This document shows, in pieces, positions 38,810-46,324 of a stretch of DNA of 46,434 nucleotides. The notes beneath the pieces were generated by a model. It was not told the origin of the DNA. It saw nothing but the letters and a program-made list of their open reading frames with translations, and ran no database searches. The position numbers and the translations under genes were made by a program. Numbering within the stretch: the stretch's first letter is position 1; each line of letters opens with the position of its first letter. The DNA is from Alistipes sp. (GTDB lineage: Bacteria > Bacteroidota > Bacteroidia > Bacteroidales > Rikenellaceae), in contig JAJPZH010000061.1 of NCBI GenBank assembly GCA_021204515.1, positions 1-46,434 of the forward strand, given 5' to 3'.

Positions 38810-39595
38810 TTATTCGGTTGTGCCATAGTGTTTGACAAGCAAAATACTCGCTTCATACAATACCCACATGGGTAATGCGACGAGCGAAAGCGTGAATACA
38901 TCCGATGTCGGCGTAATAATCGCAGCGATTACAAGGATAATCACGACGGCGTGTTTCCGATAGCGGCGCATGAAATCCGCCGAAAGAAAACCCAGTTTGG
39001 CGAATAGCCATGAAAGAATCGGTATCTCGAAAACGATGCCCATCGCAAGGCACATCATCACCAACGTCGAGATATACGAATCGAGCGTGATCAAATTATC
39101 CACTTCGCCGCTCACCTGATACGTTCCCAAAAAGCGGAATGTCAGCGGAAAGATCAGAAAGTAGCTGACCAACACCCCCAATCCGAACATCGCATAGCCG
39201 CCTCCGACTATCCGTGTGACATACCGCCGTTCATTATCGTATAATGCCGGAGAAACGAACCGGAACAACTGGTAAAGAATATAGGGCGAAGCGCACAACA
39301 CCCCGGCGCACAACGCCGTCTTCATATGGATAATAAACTGCTGCGCCAGTCCCGTATTGATAAGCCGGACGGAAAACGGCTCTACCGCACCTCCTGCCCA
39401 TGCCGCCATGCGGTCGAACAGCTGATATGTGATAAAACCGTTGTCTTTCGGAGCAAGAACGACGGCGAACAGCTCCTCCTTGAAGAAGAACGCCGCGATG
39501 CCGAACACGACGGCTACGGCGACGATCCTGACGATCGCCGTCCGCAACACGTCCAGATGTTCCCAGAAAGATTGTGTGTTCGTCACGGCCGCCAT
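38810..39595 (-). CDS. tatC: Sec-independent protein translocase TatC
   Basis: A 261-residue protein with six membrane segments, the receptor of the twin-arginine export system for folded proteins. The N-terminus has the family FWEHLDVLRTAI, and the first periplasmic loop and LSPALYDNERRY-type segments follow. It is the last gene of a leftward operon and lies three bases after tatA. The window also holds a probable Tat substrate (the aldo/keto reductase at 43594-44760). Confidence 0.95.
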   Translation of the reverse strand: MAAVTNTQSFWEHLDVLRTAIVRIVAVAVVFGIAAFFFKEELFAVVLAPKDNGFITYQLFDRMAAWAGGAVEPFSVRLINTGLAQQFIIHMKTALCAGVLCASPYILYQLFRFVSPALYDNERRYVTRIVGGGYAMFGLGVLVSYFLIFPLTFRFLGTYQVSGEVDNLITLDSYISTLVMMCLAMGIVFEIPILSWLFAKLGFLSADFMRRYRKHAVVIILVIAAIITPTSDVFTLSLVALPMWVLYEASILLVKHYGTTE

Positions 39596-39598
39596 CTG

Positions 39599-39802
39599 TT
39601 ACTCCTTTCGTTCGGGTTCCTTGATTTCCTCGATCTCCTTTTCTACGTTGTTCATCCCCTCTTTGAAGGAACGAACGCCTTTGCCGATTCCCTTCATCAG
39701 TTCGGGAATCTTCTTGCCGCCGAAAAACAGCAGCACGACCAGAGCGATCAGCAGCACTTCCTGCATGCCGATACCGCCGATAAAAAGTGGTGTCATCATC
39801 AT
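39599..39802 (-). CDS. tatA: Twin-arginine translocase TatA
   Basis: A 67-residue protein: one short N-terminal membrane helix (QEVLLIALVVLLFFGGKKIPEL), the Gly-rich hinge with the FGGKKIPEL motif, then a charged amphipathic helix. It forms the Tat pore together with TatC; no TatB gene is present, as in minimal TatAC systems. Three Met codons lie in a row at the start, and a fourth (MQEVLL) is possible. It sits seven bases after the flavodoxin gene and three before tatC. Confidence 0.92.
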   Translation of the reverse strand: MMMTPLFIGGIGMQEVLLIALVVLLFFGGKKIPELMKGIGKGVRSFKEGMNNVEKEIEEIKEPERKE

Positions 39803-39809
39803 TTATTTT

Positions 39810-40586
39810 TTAATTGTCAAACGTATGCCCTCCGGCGGTAATACGAACCGACGCACCCTGCGGCTCTTCCCGTTGGATGCCGATTCGTTCGAGCCAGTCC
39901 TGTACCTGCGATTCGGCGGAAGGTACGTCCGCAGCCTCGATAGCAATACCTTCCAGCACATTCGCACCTGCGGCTTCCTCCCTGACGGAATCATACGTGC
40001 GACCGGCTCCGTATCCGTCATGCGTACAGAACGGAACGACCGTTTTGCCGGAGAGGTTGTAAGCGGAGAGGAACGAACGGATCGCCTGCGGCACATCCAA
40101 CGCCCAGTTCGGGTAGCCGATGAAGACTACGTCGTACTGGTCTATATTCTCAATGCGATTTTTAAGTGCGGGAAGCGTTCCGGCAGCCTGCTCCGCATGA
40201 TTCCGGTCGCGCACGTCGTCGAACTCCGTCGGATAGGGTTCCGAAGTCTCTATCTGATGCAGATCGCCGCCCACGGCCGTCCGGATATACCGGGCGACCA
40301 TTTCGGTCGTACCGCGACGGGTTCCGTTATCGACGATGATGCTTGCTCCGGTCGTGGCATCCACATCCGCCGCATAGTTCGTGTTTCCCCAACGGCTGAA
40401 CCATGCAATCAGAATCTTTCCGTTTCCGGGTGTAACCGTTCCCGGTGTGTCGTCATTATCGTCGTCGGTCCCCGGATTGCCGGGAGTCTCCGGAAGATCG
40501 GTCTGCGGACCTTCGTTCCCTTCGCTGCACCCGGCAAAAGTCATTGCCGGAACGAGTAGCAATAAAAACACAAATAACCGTTTCAT
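39810..40586 (-). CDS. Flavodoxin-like lipoprotein B
   Basis: A 258-residue protein with a lipoprotein signal (FVFLLLLVPAMTFAGC, lipidation at Cys) and an acidic Pro/Gly/Asp linker before a flavodoxin fold. Strand 1 and the phosphate loop read ILIAWFSRWGNTNYAADV, with an insertion before RGTTEMVARYI; strand 3 is YDVVFIGYPNW and a later loop has FCTHDGYGAGRT. It would hold FMN and carry electrons outside the cytoplasmic membrane, an unusual place for flavodoxin. The start at 40586 was preferred over one 39 bases upstream because it begins the signal peptide. Ten bases from flavodoxin A and seven from tatA, so one operon. Confidence 0.85.
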   Translation of the reverse strand: MKRLFVFLLLLVPAMTFAGCSEGNEGPQTDLPETPGNPGTDDDNDDTPGTVTPGNGKILIAWFSRWGNTNYAADVDATTGASIIVDNGTRRGTTEMVARYIRTAVGGDLHQIETSEPYPTEFDDVRDRNHAEQAAGTLPALKNRIENIDQYDVVFIGYPNWALDVPQAIRSFLSAYNLSGKTVVPFCTHDGYGAGRTYDSVREEAAGANVLEGIAIEAADVPSAESQVQDWLERIGIQREEPQGASVRITAGGHTFDN

Positions 40587-40596
40587 AACCTGTCGT

Positions 40597-41271
40597 TTAA
40601 TTGATCTGACCCAGCCAGTCGGCAATCATCGAGTGGCAGTTGGACGTTTGGCCTGAACGTATCCACAGGCTCGGATTGAGAAAGTCGCCGCCCGGAATGA
40701 GCCGCCGGGCGTCGGACTCGACACCGCTGATACCGCTGCTCGCACTCGATACGATCAGTCCGATGCTTTTGCCCTCCATCCGAGGGCCGTAATGGAACAG
40801 GAATGTTTGCAGAGGTGCTGCCATACGGCTGTGCCAGAGGGGAGCGCCCACGATAATCCGGTCGTAATCGGCGATATTCACCTCCACCGATTTGATTTCC
40901 GGATAGGATGCCGCATCGTTCGGGTTGCTTTGAATTGCGCCGATCAATGCACTGCCGAGCGCATAACCGTCAGCGGCATAGTCAAGACCGTCTTCAGCCG
41001 GTTCTATTCGTACCACATCGGCTTCGATCTGCGTCTGCAAATCGCTGACGATGGTGTGCACGTTGTTCGTGAAGCTGTAATACACGATGAGCGTTTTTCC
41101 CGCTGTCGGGTTCGGATCGGGATCGGGATTCGGATCAGGTTCGGGATCAGGATCGGGAGTCGGTGCCGGCGCCTCGGTACCGGAGGCGTTCGGGTCGTTG
41201 TCATCGGGAGAGCAGGCGCTCAATCCTACCGCTACAAAAGCGGCAAACAAGAAATAGAGGTACTTTTTCAT
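40597..41271 (-). CDS. Flavodoxin-like lipoprotein A
   Basis: A 224-residue protein with a lipoprotein signal (FLFAAFVAVGLSAC) and a linker of alternating Pro and Asp/Glu/Asn, then a flavodoxin domain: TLIVYYSFTNNVHTIV in the phosphate-loop position (the usual TGNT is changed to TNNV), IIVGAPLWHSRMAAPL and GLIVSSASSG. FMN binding is probable but the altered loop makes it less certain. It is the first gene of the operon flavodoxin A - flavodoxin B - tatA - tatC, behind a promoter with a shared regulator site. Start at 41271 chosen where the signal peptide begins. Confidence 0.82.
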   Translation of the reverse strand: MKKYLYFLFAAFVAVGLSACSPDDNDPNASGTEAPAPTPDPDPEPDPNPDPDPNPTAGKTLIVYYSFTNNVHTIVSDLQTQIEADVVRIEPAEDGLDYAADGYALGSALIGAIQSNPNDAASYPEIKSVEVNIADYDRIIVGAPLWHSRMAAPLQTFLFHYGPRMEGKSIGLIVSSASSGISGVESDARRLIPGGDFLNPSLWIRSGQTSNCHSMIADWLGQIN

Positions 41272-41362
41272 ATCGTTCTTATTTTTACAATTAAACATCC
41301 ACATATCTTCGTTAGAGGGGATAAGTTTTCATATCCGTTATCTTTAAGTTACTCCTTTGATG

Positions 41363-41429
41363 CAAAGGTAAAAGCAAAGCCCCGCAACGTTTTTGTTGCG
41401 AGGCTCAATCTGTTTTGTCAGGAAGTTCA
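41363..41429 (-). promoter_or_regulatory. Flavodoxin-tat operon promoter with regulator site copy 1
   Basis: -7 box TACCTTTG (41370-41363). Thirteen bases upstream of it lies the shared element (41408-41384), which begins TTGAGCCTCGCAACAAA in the direction of transcription. No TTTG at -33; the element covers that position, as expected for an activator-dependent promoter. A second block (TGAACTTC, 41429-41422) is shared with the promoter at 45355. Inside the element, CGCAAC/GTTGCG is an inverted repeat. Confidence 0.65.
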
Positions 41430-41433
41430 CTTC

Positions 41434-42444
41434 TTATTTTTCTTCACTCCATTGTTTGCCGAAACTCGTCTGCTCCGTTTCCACGCACCCCCGGTGTCCG
41501 TGCACCGTACACGCATCCAACGCCGATTGCAACTGCCGGAACTCATCATCGGAAAGCGTGAGGTTCCATGCTCCCAGATTCTCCAGAATCCTCTCCTGAT
41601 TCTTGGAGCCGGGGATAGGCACGACATTGGGGTATTTATGCAGCATCCACGCAAGCGATATCTGGGCGTTGGTGGCGTTTTTCTCCACGGCGAAACGATG
41701 CACGAGATCGAGTATGGGCCGGTTGGCCTCGAAATTCTCTTTCGATAATTGGGGTACGAATTTCCGCACGTCGTCGAAGCCGAACTGCTCCTGCGCCGTT
41801 ACCTTGCCCGAAAGGAATCCGCTTGCAATCGGCGAGAACGGTACGACTCCGATCCCTTTTTCAAGGCACAACGGAAAAATCTCCGTTTCGCAATCGCGTT
41901 CCACCATCGAATAGATGTTTTGGACGGCAGACAACGGAGTGATCTCATGCGCAGTCCGTATCTGCCCTGCCGATACTTGCGACAGTCCCCAACCGCGTAT
42001 CAGCCCCTCCCGGACGAGTCGTCCCATGACGGCCGCCACATCCTCCAGCCGGACAGCCTCACTGATCCGATGCAGGTAATACAGGTCGATATAATCCGTG
42101 CGCAGCCGGTTCATGGAATCTTCAAGGTGCCGGCGTATTTCCCGGTAGAGATTCGCCTCGTCCGGTTTTGAGAGTTCGCCTATATGAAATTTGGTGGCGA
42201 GTACCACCTCCTTGCGGAACGGCCCGATAGCCTTGCCCACCAACTCCTCGTTGTGGCCGGCGTAGAATTGTTCTTTGCCATACCCTTCCGCCGTATCGAA
42301 ATGCGTGCAGCCGTAGTCGTACGCCTTGCGGATGGCTTCGATGGCATACGCTTCGGGCGGCACCTGCCCGTAACCGTGGCTGAATCCCATACAGCCCATT
42401 CCGATCGGGGAAACTTCCAGCTGTCCTAATTTTCTTTTATCCAT
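41434..42444 (-). CDS. Aldo/keto reductase (cytoplasmic)
   Basis: A 336-residue NADPH-dependent oxidoreductase of the AKR fold. The catalytic set is visible: Asp/Tyr in FDTAEGYGKEQF, Lys in LATKFHIG and His in LYYLHRI; the cofactor-binding end has PIPGSKNQERILENLGA. No signal peptide. It starts one base before the hydrolase stop-side boundary (ATG at 42444, hydrolase stop at 42446), so both are one transcript. The substrate is unknown; such enzymes often reduce quinones or reactive carbonyls. Confidence 0.92.
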   Translation of the reverse strand: MDKRKLGQLEVSPIGMGCMGFSHGYGQVPPEAYAIEAIRKAYDYGCTHFDTAEGYGKEQFYAGHNEELVGKAIGPFRKEVVLATKFHIGELSKPDEANLYREIRRHLEDSMNRLRTDYIDLYYLHRISEAVRLEDVAAVMGRLVREGLIRGWGLSQVSAGQIRTAHEITPLSAVQNIYSMVERDCETEIFPLCLEKGIGVVPFSPIASGFLSGKVTAQEQFGFDDVRKFVPQLSKENFEANRPILDLVHRFAVEKNATNAQISLAWMLHKYPNVVPIPGSKNQERILENLGAWNLTLSDDEFRQLQSALDACTVHGHRGCVETEQTSFGKQWSEEK

Positions 42445-42445
42445 T

Positions 42446-43498
42446 TTATTTCAGGGCATTCTTGAAAAAAACATCGATTTTATCGAAAGGTATCGCATCG
42501 AGATTGTCGTACAGATCGACGTGGTTGGCTCCGGGGACGATCAGCAATTCCTTGTTGTCGCCCGTCAGCCGTTTGTAGGCGTCTTCGCTGAAGTAGCGGG
42601 AGTGAGCTTTCTCTCCGTGTATCATCAGCACGGCGCTGCGGATCTCGCCGATGTAGGTGAGCAGCGGCATATTGATAAACGACAGCGAGCTGGTTTTCGT
42701 GATTCCCTCGTTGGAGTTCGGGGAACGGCGGTGATAGCCCCTCGCGGTCTTGTAATAGTCGTGGTACTCCCTGACGAATTGCGGCGCGTCTGCCGGAAGC
42801 GGATCGACCACGCCGCCGTTGCGTTCGTAACTGCCGTTTCTGTAGTCTGCCGTTCGCTGCTCATTGAGTTGTTCGCGCAGCGCGTAACGGTCGTCGGCGC
42901 TCATGGCGTCGAAATACCCGTTGGCGTTCACGCGGCTCATGTCGTACATCGTCGAGGTTACCGTCGCCTTGATGCGCGGATCGTTGGCCGCGGCGTTGAG
43001 CGCGAATCCGCCCCAGCCGCAGATGCCTAAGATCCCGATGCGCTGCGGATCGACGTCCTCGCGGGTCATCAGGTAATCGACCGCCGCACTGAAATCCTCC
43101 GTGCTGATTTCGGGCGAGGTGAGGTAACGGGGCGTGCCGCCGCTCTCGCCGTAGAACGAGGGGTCGAAGGCGATGGTCAGGAAACCCCGCTCGGCGAGGG
43201 TCTGGGCATAACGGCCCGACACCTGTTCTTTCACCGCCCCGTAAGGGCCGCTGACCGCAACGGCCGCCAGACGGCCCTGCGCATTTTTCGGTTTGTAAAG
43301 GTCTGCGGCAAGCGTGATGCCGTAGCGGTTGCGGAAGGTGATTTTCGTGTGTTCCGCCCTGTCGCTCTGCGGGAAGGTCTTGTCCCACTCCTGCGTCAAT
43401 TCCAATGGTTCCATATCCGTTGATTTGATAGTTGGTTCTTGTGCCATGACACTCGCAAAGGCCAGAAATGTCAGTATGGCGGCTGCTTGCAGTTTCAT
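42446..43498 (-). CDS. Exported alpha/beta hydrolase with Cys in the nucleophile position
   Basis: A 350-residue protein with a signal peptide (KLQAAAILTFLAFASVMAQ). Alpha/beta-hydrolase fold: TKITFRNRYGITLAADLYKP, AVSGPYGAVKEQ, FDPSFYGESGG, nucleophile elbow GICGWGGFA, Asp region LMIHGEKAHSRYF, and His in PGANHVDLYD. The nucleophile position is Cys, as in dienelactone hydrolase, rather than Ser. It starts about 25 bases after a -7 box; the start at 43498 begins the signal peptide, whereas one at 43525 would lie on the promoter. The substrate is unknown. Confidence 0.87.
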   Translation of the reverse strand: MKLQAAAILTFLAFASVMAQEPTIKSTDMEPLELTQEWDKTFPQSDRAEHTKITFRNRYGITLAADLYKPKNAQGRLAAVAVSGPYGAVKEQVSGRYAQTLAERGFLTIAFDPSFYGESGGTPRYLTSPEISTEDFSAAVDYLMTREDVDPQRIGILGICGWGGFALNAAANDPRIKATVTSTMYDMSRVNANGYFDAMSADDRYALREQLNEQRTADYRNGSYERNGGVVDPLPADAPQFVREYHDYYKTARGYHRRSPNSNEGITKTSSLSFINMPLLTYIGEIRSAVLMIHGEKAHSRYFSEDAYKRLTGDNKELLIVPGANHVDLYDNLDAIPFDKIDVFFKNALK

Positions 43499-43522
43499 AT
43501 CCTTTATTGTTATTTTACAATA

Positions 43523-43530
43523 CAAAGGTA
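43523..43530 (-). promoter_or_regulatory. -7 box of the hydrolase gene
   Basis: TACCTTTG on the minus strand (43530-43523), 24 bases before the ATG at 43498. The shared 25-bp regulator element is not present here, so this promoter is probably controlled differently. Confidence 0.55.
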
Positions 43531-43593
43531 AGGCCGCTCATCCGTCCGGACAGTATACCTATTACGGATTATGCTACCTTTTTTACCGATTTT

Positions 43594-44760
43594 TCAGCGT
43601 CCTACCTGCCGCTGCTGTTCGGCGTTGTAACGGTCTCCGACAACGGGAATGGCCGCGACGGCGTCCTCCAGTTCTTTCCACTCGGCAGAGCTGATGCTGA
43701 AATCGAGTGTACGCAGGTTCTCCTCCATGTGCGAAAGCTTCGTTGTTCCGGGAATCGGCACGATCCACGGCGTTTTCCGCAGCAGCCAGCCGAGCGCCAC
43801 CTGTGCCGAGGTCATACCCCGTGTGCGGCCGAAAGCTTGCAGGGCATTCACGATGCGCATATTGGCCCGCATCGCTTCCGGCTGGAAGCGCGGCAGGGTC
43901 TGGCGGTTGTCGTTGTTCGCATCGAAAACCGTGTATTCGTTGATACAGCCGCCCAGAAATCCTCTGTTCAGCGGGCTGTACGGCACGAAACCGATCCCCA
44001 ACTCCCGGCAGACGTCCAATACGCCGTTTTCCTCCACCAGACGGTGCATCAGGTGGTATTCGCTCTGAATAGCCGTCAGCGGACAAACAGCGTGAGCCTT
44101 ACGGATCGTTTCGGCGCTGACTTCGCACATGCCCCAGCGCTGCACCTTACCCTCTTTCATCAGGTCGGCGATGGTCGACGCCACCTCCTCGGCCGGAGTA
44201 TCCGGATCGGCGCGGTGCTGGTAGAACATCGGCAGCGAATCGAGCCGCAGGCGGCGGAGCGAATCCTCACAATAACGGCGGATGGTTGCCGGACGGCTGT
44301 CCTGACGGCCCGTGGCCTTGCCGTCGATCACTTCGTGCCCGAATTTGGTCGTTACGTCGATCCGCCCTTTGAACTCGGCCAGCGCTTCTCCGGCCAGATT
44401 CTCGTTGGTCAGCGGCCCGTAAATGATCGCCGTATCGAAAAGCGTCACACCGCGATCCACCGCTTCGTGCAACAGCCGGATACACTCTTTCTTACTCGGA
44501 TGCCCGCTGCAGTTGTAGGTCATGCCCATCACGCCGAAACCGAGTGCCGACACCTCAAGAGCCGCCTTGCCCGTACCCAATATCCGATGACCTCTGATAC
44601 GGGCGGCCTCGGTATCGTTGCCGGAGGTTTCCGGCTGTTTCGTTTCGGCAGCGAAAACCTTGCCCAATCCGGCAGGCATGGCCAATGCCGCACCCGCCAA
44701 TGCCGCCGTCTTGAGAAATCCGCGACGGCTGATCGTCTTAATTTTGTTCTCCTCTTTCAT
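43594..44760 (-). CDS. Tat-exported aldo/keto reductase
   Basis: A 388-residue protein. It begins with a twin-arginine signal, SRRGFLKTAALAGAALAMPAG (Arg-Arg near residue 12), ending near KVFAA. The rest is an aldo/keto reductase: Asp/Tyr in FDTAIIYGPLTNENLAGEAL, Lys in VTTKFG, His in MFYQHRAD, and PIPGTTKLSHMEENL at the cofactor end. Export of an NADPH-type enzyme suggests it binds its cofactor before folding and passes through Tat, like other Tat cargo. It overlaps the acetyltransferase gene by 23 bases. The tat genes themselves lie 4 kb downstream. Related to, but clearly diverged from, the cytoplasmic enzyme at 41434. Confidence 0.9.
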   Translation of the reverse strand: MKEENKIKTISRRGFLKTAALAGAALAMPAGLGKVFAAETKQPETSGNDTEAARIRGHRILGTGKAALEVSALGFGVMGMTYNCSGHPSKKECIRLLHEAVDRGVTLFDTAIIYGPLTNENLAGEALAEFKGRIDVTTKFGHEVIDGKATGRQDSRPATIRRYCEDSLRRLRLDSLPMFYQHRADPDTPAEEVASTIADLMKEGKVQRWGMCEVSAETIRKAHAVCPLTAIQSEYHLMHRLVEENGVLDVCRELGIGFVPYSPLNRGFLGGCINEYTVFDANNDNRQTLPRFQPEAMRANMRIVNALQAFGRTRGMTSAQVALGWLLRKTPWIVPIPGTTKLSHMEENLRTLDFSISSAEWKELEDAVAAIPVVGDRYNAEQQRQVGR

Positions 44761-45328
44761 AATGCTTGTTTTTCAGTGTTTTGATTATTCTTGCCGGATT
44801 GCCCGCGACGACAGTCATGGGCGGCACGTCTTTGGTCACGACGCTGTTCGCTCCGATGATAGCCCCGCAGCCGATGCTGACACCGGGAAGAATCGTCGAG
44901 TTGATGCCGATCCACACGTTGTCCCCGATGACGACCGGACGGCCGTAAGTCGCACTGCGGTTCTCCGGATCGGGGTCGTGGTTGATGGTAATGATATTCA
45001 CTTTCGGGCCGACCAGCACATTTTCGCCGAGCGTAATGCCGCCGCGTCCGAAGAACGTGCAGCACTGCTGGATAAAGCAGCCTTTGCCGATCTCGATGTG
45101 TTTGCCGTAGTCCACATAGAACGGGGGCAGCAAGGTAACGGACTCATCCACCTCCTGTCCGATGATTTTCCCCAGTATCCGACGGACTTCATCCGGTGTA
45201 TGATGCCCGTCGTTCAGTTCGTCCGCCGTTTTCATCGTATCCCAGATGGCGTTTATCAACCCGTCGTATCCCGGGTCTGACAGAGAAACCATTTCGCCGT
45301 TCAGGTCTCTTTCAAAAATATCCTCCAT
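44738..45328 (-). CDS. Hexapeptide-repeat O-acetyltransferase (maltose/galactoside type)
   Basis: A 196-residue trimeric-type enzyme of the left-handed beta-helix group, moving acetyl from acetyl-CoA to a sugar or other hydroxyl. Markers: PPFYVDYGKHIEIGKGCFIQQ, the catalytic-His region NIITINHDPDPENR, VIGDNVWIG and SIGCGAIIGANSVVTKDVPPMTVVAGNPARII. Length fits Maa/LacA-like enzymes. It is first in its operon, behind a regulator-site promoter, and overlaps the Tat-linked reductase gene by 23 bases, so translation is coupled. Acceptor unknown. Confidence 0.93.
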   Translation of the reverse strand: MEDIFERDLNGEMVSLSDPGYDGLINAIWDTMKTADELNDGHHTPDEVRRILGKIIGQEVDESVTLLPPFYVDYGKHIEIGKGCFIQQCCTFFGRGGITLGENVLVGPKVNIITINHDPDPENRSATYGRPVVIGDNVWIGINSTILPGVSIGCGAIIGANSVVTKDVPPMTVVAGNPARIIKTLKNKHYERGEQN

Positions 45329-45354
45329 GATTCCTTTGCTTTAATATTCTGCTG

Positions 45355-45421
45355 CAAAGGTAAAAAGAGAGCCTTGCAACGATTTTGCTGCGAGGCTCAA
45401 ACAATTTTGTTGTGAAGTTCA
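45355..45421 (-). promoter_or_regulatory. Acetyltransferase operon promoter with regulator site copy 2
   Basis: -7 box TACCTTTG (45362-45355); shared element at 45400-45376, again 13 bases upstream, beginning TTGAGCCTCGCAGCAAA. Over 60 aligned bases beyond the -7 box it matches the flavodoxin promoter at 46 positions with no gaps. Second shared block TGAACTTC at 45421-45414. Confidence 0.65.
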
Positions 45422-45423
45422 AT

Positions 45424-46236
45424 CTACCACGACGGAGCAACCCCGTAGGTATCTTTATATATTTTGGAGAAGTGCGACAGATTCTTGAAACCGACGTCGA
45501 AGCAGGCTTCCGTCACTTTCTTTTTCCCCGAGCGGATCAGGTTGTGCGCGGCTTCCAGACGGCGTTTGATAATCCATTTCTGCGGCGTGAGGTCGCTGAC
45601 CTTGGCAAAATCCCGTTTGAAGGTGGCCAAACTGCGGCCCGTATAACTCGCTATCTCCTCCATCGAGAGGTCGTACATGTAATTCTCGTTCAGATAGTCG
45701 AGGATGTCGATTTTCCACGGTTCCACGAAATCGAACAACGACGCATAGAGATTCCGGTCGGTGTTGAGCAGTACGTATATCCCCTCTACCATTTTCAGTT
45801 TCAGTACATCTTCGGAAGGCTTTTCGCCTGCGTCGAAATAGGGAATGACCGATTCGAACAGCGAACGGATGTCCGGTCTGTCGCTCGGCAGTAGGCGCAG
45901 ACTTACCTTTTCGCGTTTGGAGTCGGCCGGAATCCGGTGCCGATCGAGCGTCTGGTAAAACTCCCGGAGAAAGGGCTTCGAGAATTTCAGCACGACAGAG
46001 CGGTAAGGTTTCCCTTCTTCCACTTTTTTCTGCAGCCACATCCGGTTATCGCGCCGCATGAAAGCGCAGTCGCCCGGATGCAGGACGGTTTTCTTTCCGC
46101 GCTCCTCTATTTCCAGTTCGCCGGAACACAGATAAACAAGCGTATGTTCCCGGTTCTCGTGGGCACATTCCCTATCATCGGTGAAATAACTCGCTATAAG
46201 CACGTTCGAGCAATCGAATACATCCAGTCGTTCCAT
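45424..46236 (-). CDS. AraC-family regulator of the envelope redox genes
   Basis: A 270-residue transcription factor. The N-terminal cupin-like part (LVYLCSGELEIEERGKKTVLHPGDCAFM) senses an unknown signal. The C-terminal 100 residues carry two helix-turn-helix units (MEEIASYTGRSLATFKRDFAKV and VTEACFDVGFKNLSHFSKIYKD). Its own promoter, the acetyltransferase promoter beside it and the flavodoxin promoter 5 kb away share one element at fixed spacing, so I infer that this protein binds it and regulates itself. The order resembles yqhC-like AraC genes next to aldehyde reductases in E. coli. Confidence 0.93.
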   Translation of the reverse strand: MERLDVFDCSNVLIASYFTDDRECAHENREHTLVYLCSGELEIEERGKKTVLHPGDCAFMRRDNRMWLQKKVEEGKPYRSVVLKFSKPFLREFYQTLDRHRIPADSKREKVSLRLLPSDRPDIRSLFESVIPYFDAGEKPSEDVLKLKMVEGIYVLLNTDRNLYASLFDFVEPWKIDILDYLNENYMYDLSMEEIASYTGRSLATFKRDFAKVSDLTPQKWIIKRRLEAAHNLIRSGKKKVTEACFDVGFKNLSHFSKIYKDTYGVAPSW

Positions 46237-46257
46237 ATCGTCGGTCTTTGATTTTCA

Positions 46258-46303
46258 CAAATATAGCGCATTTCAACTGCATGGTGTTTGTTGCAAGGCT
46301 CAA
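46258..46303 (-). promoter_or_regulatory. AraC gene promoter with regulator site copy 3
   Basis: -7 box TATATTTG (46265-46258), 22 bases before the ATG at 46236. The shared element lies at 46303-46279, 13 bases upstream of the -7 box, beginning TTGAGCCTTGCAACAAA. It is the most diverged copy. Confidence 0.6.
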
Positions 46304-46324
46304 ATTTATCCGAAATGCTTTGTT

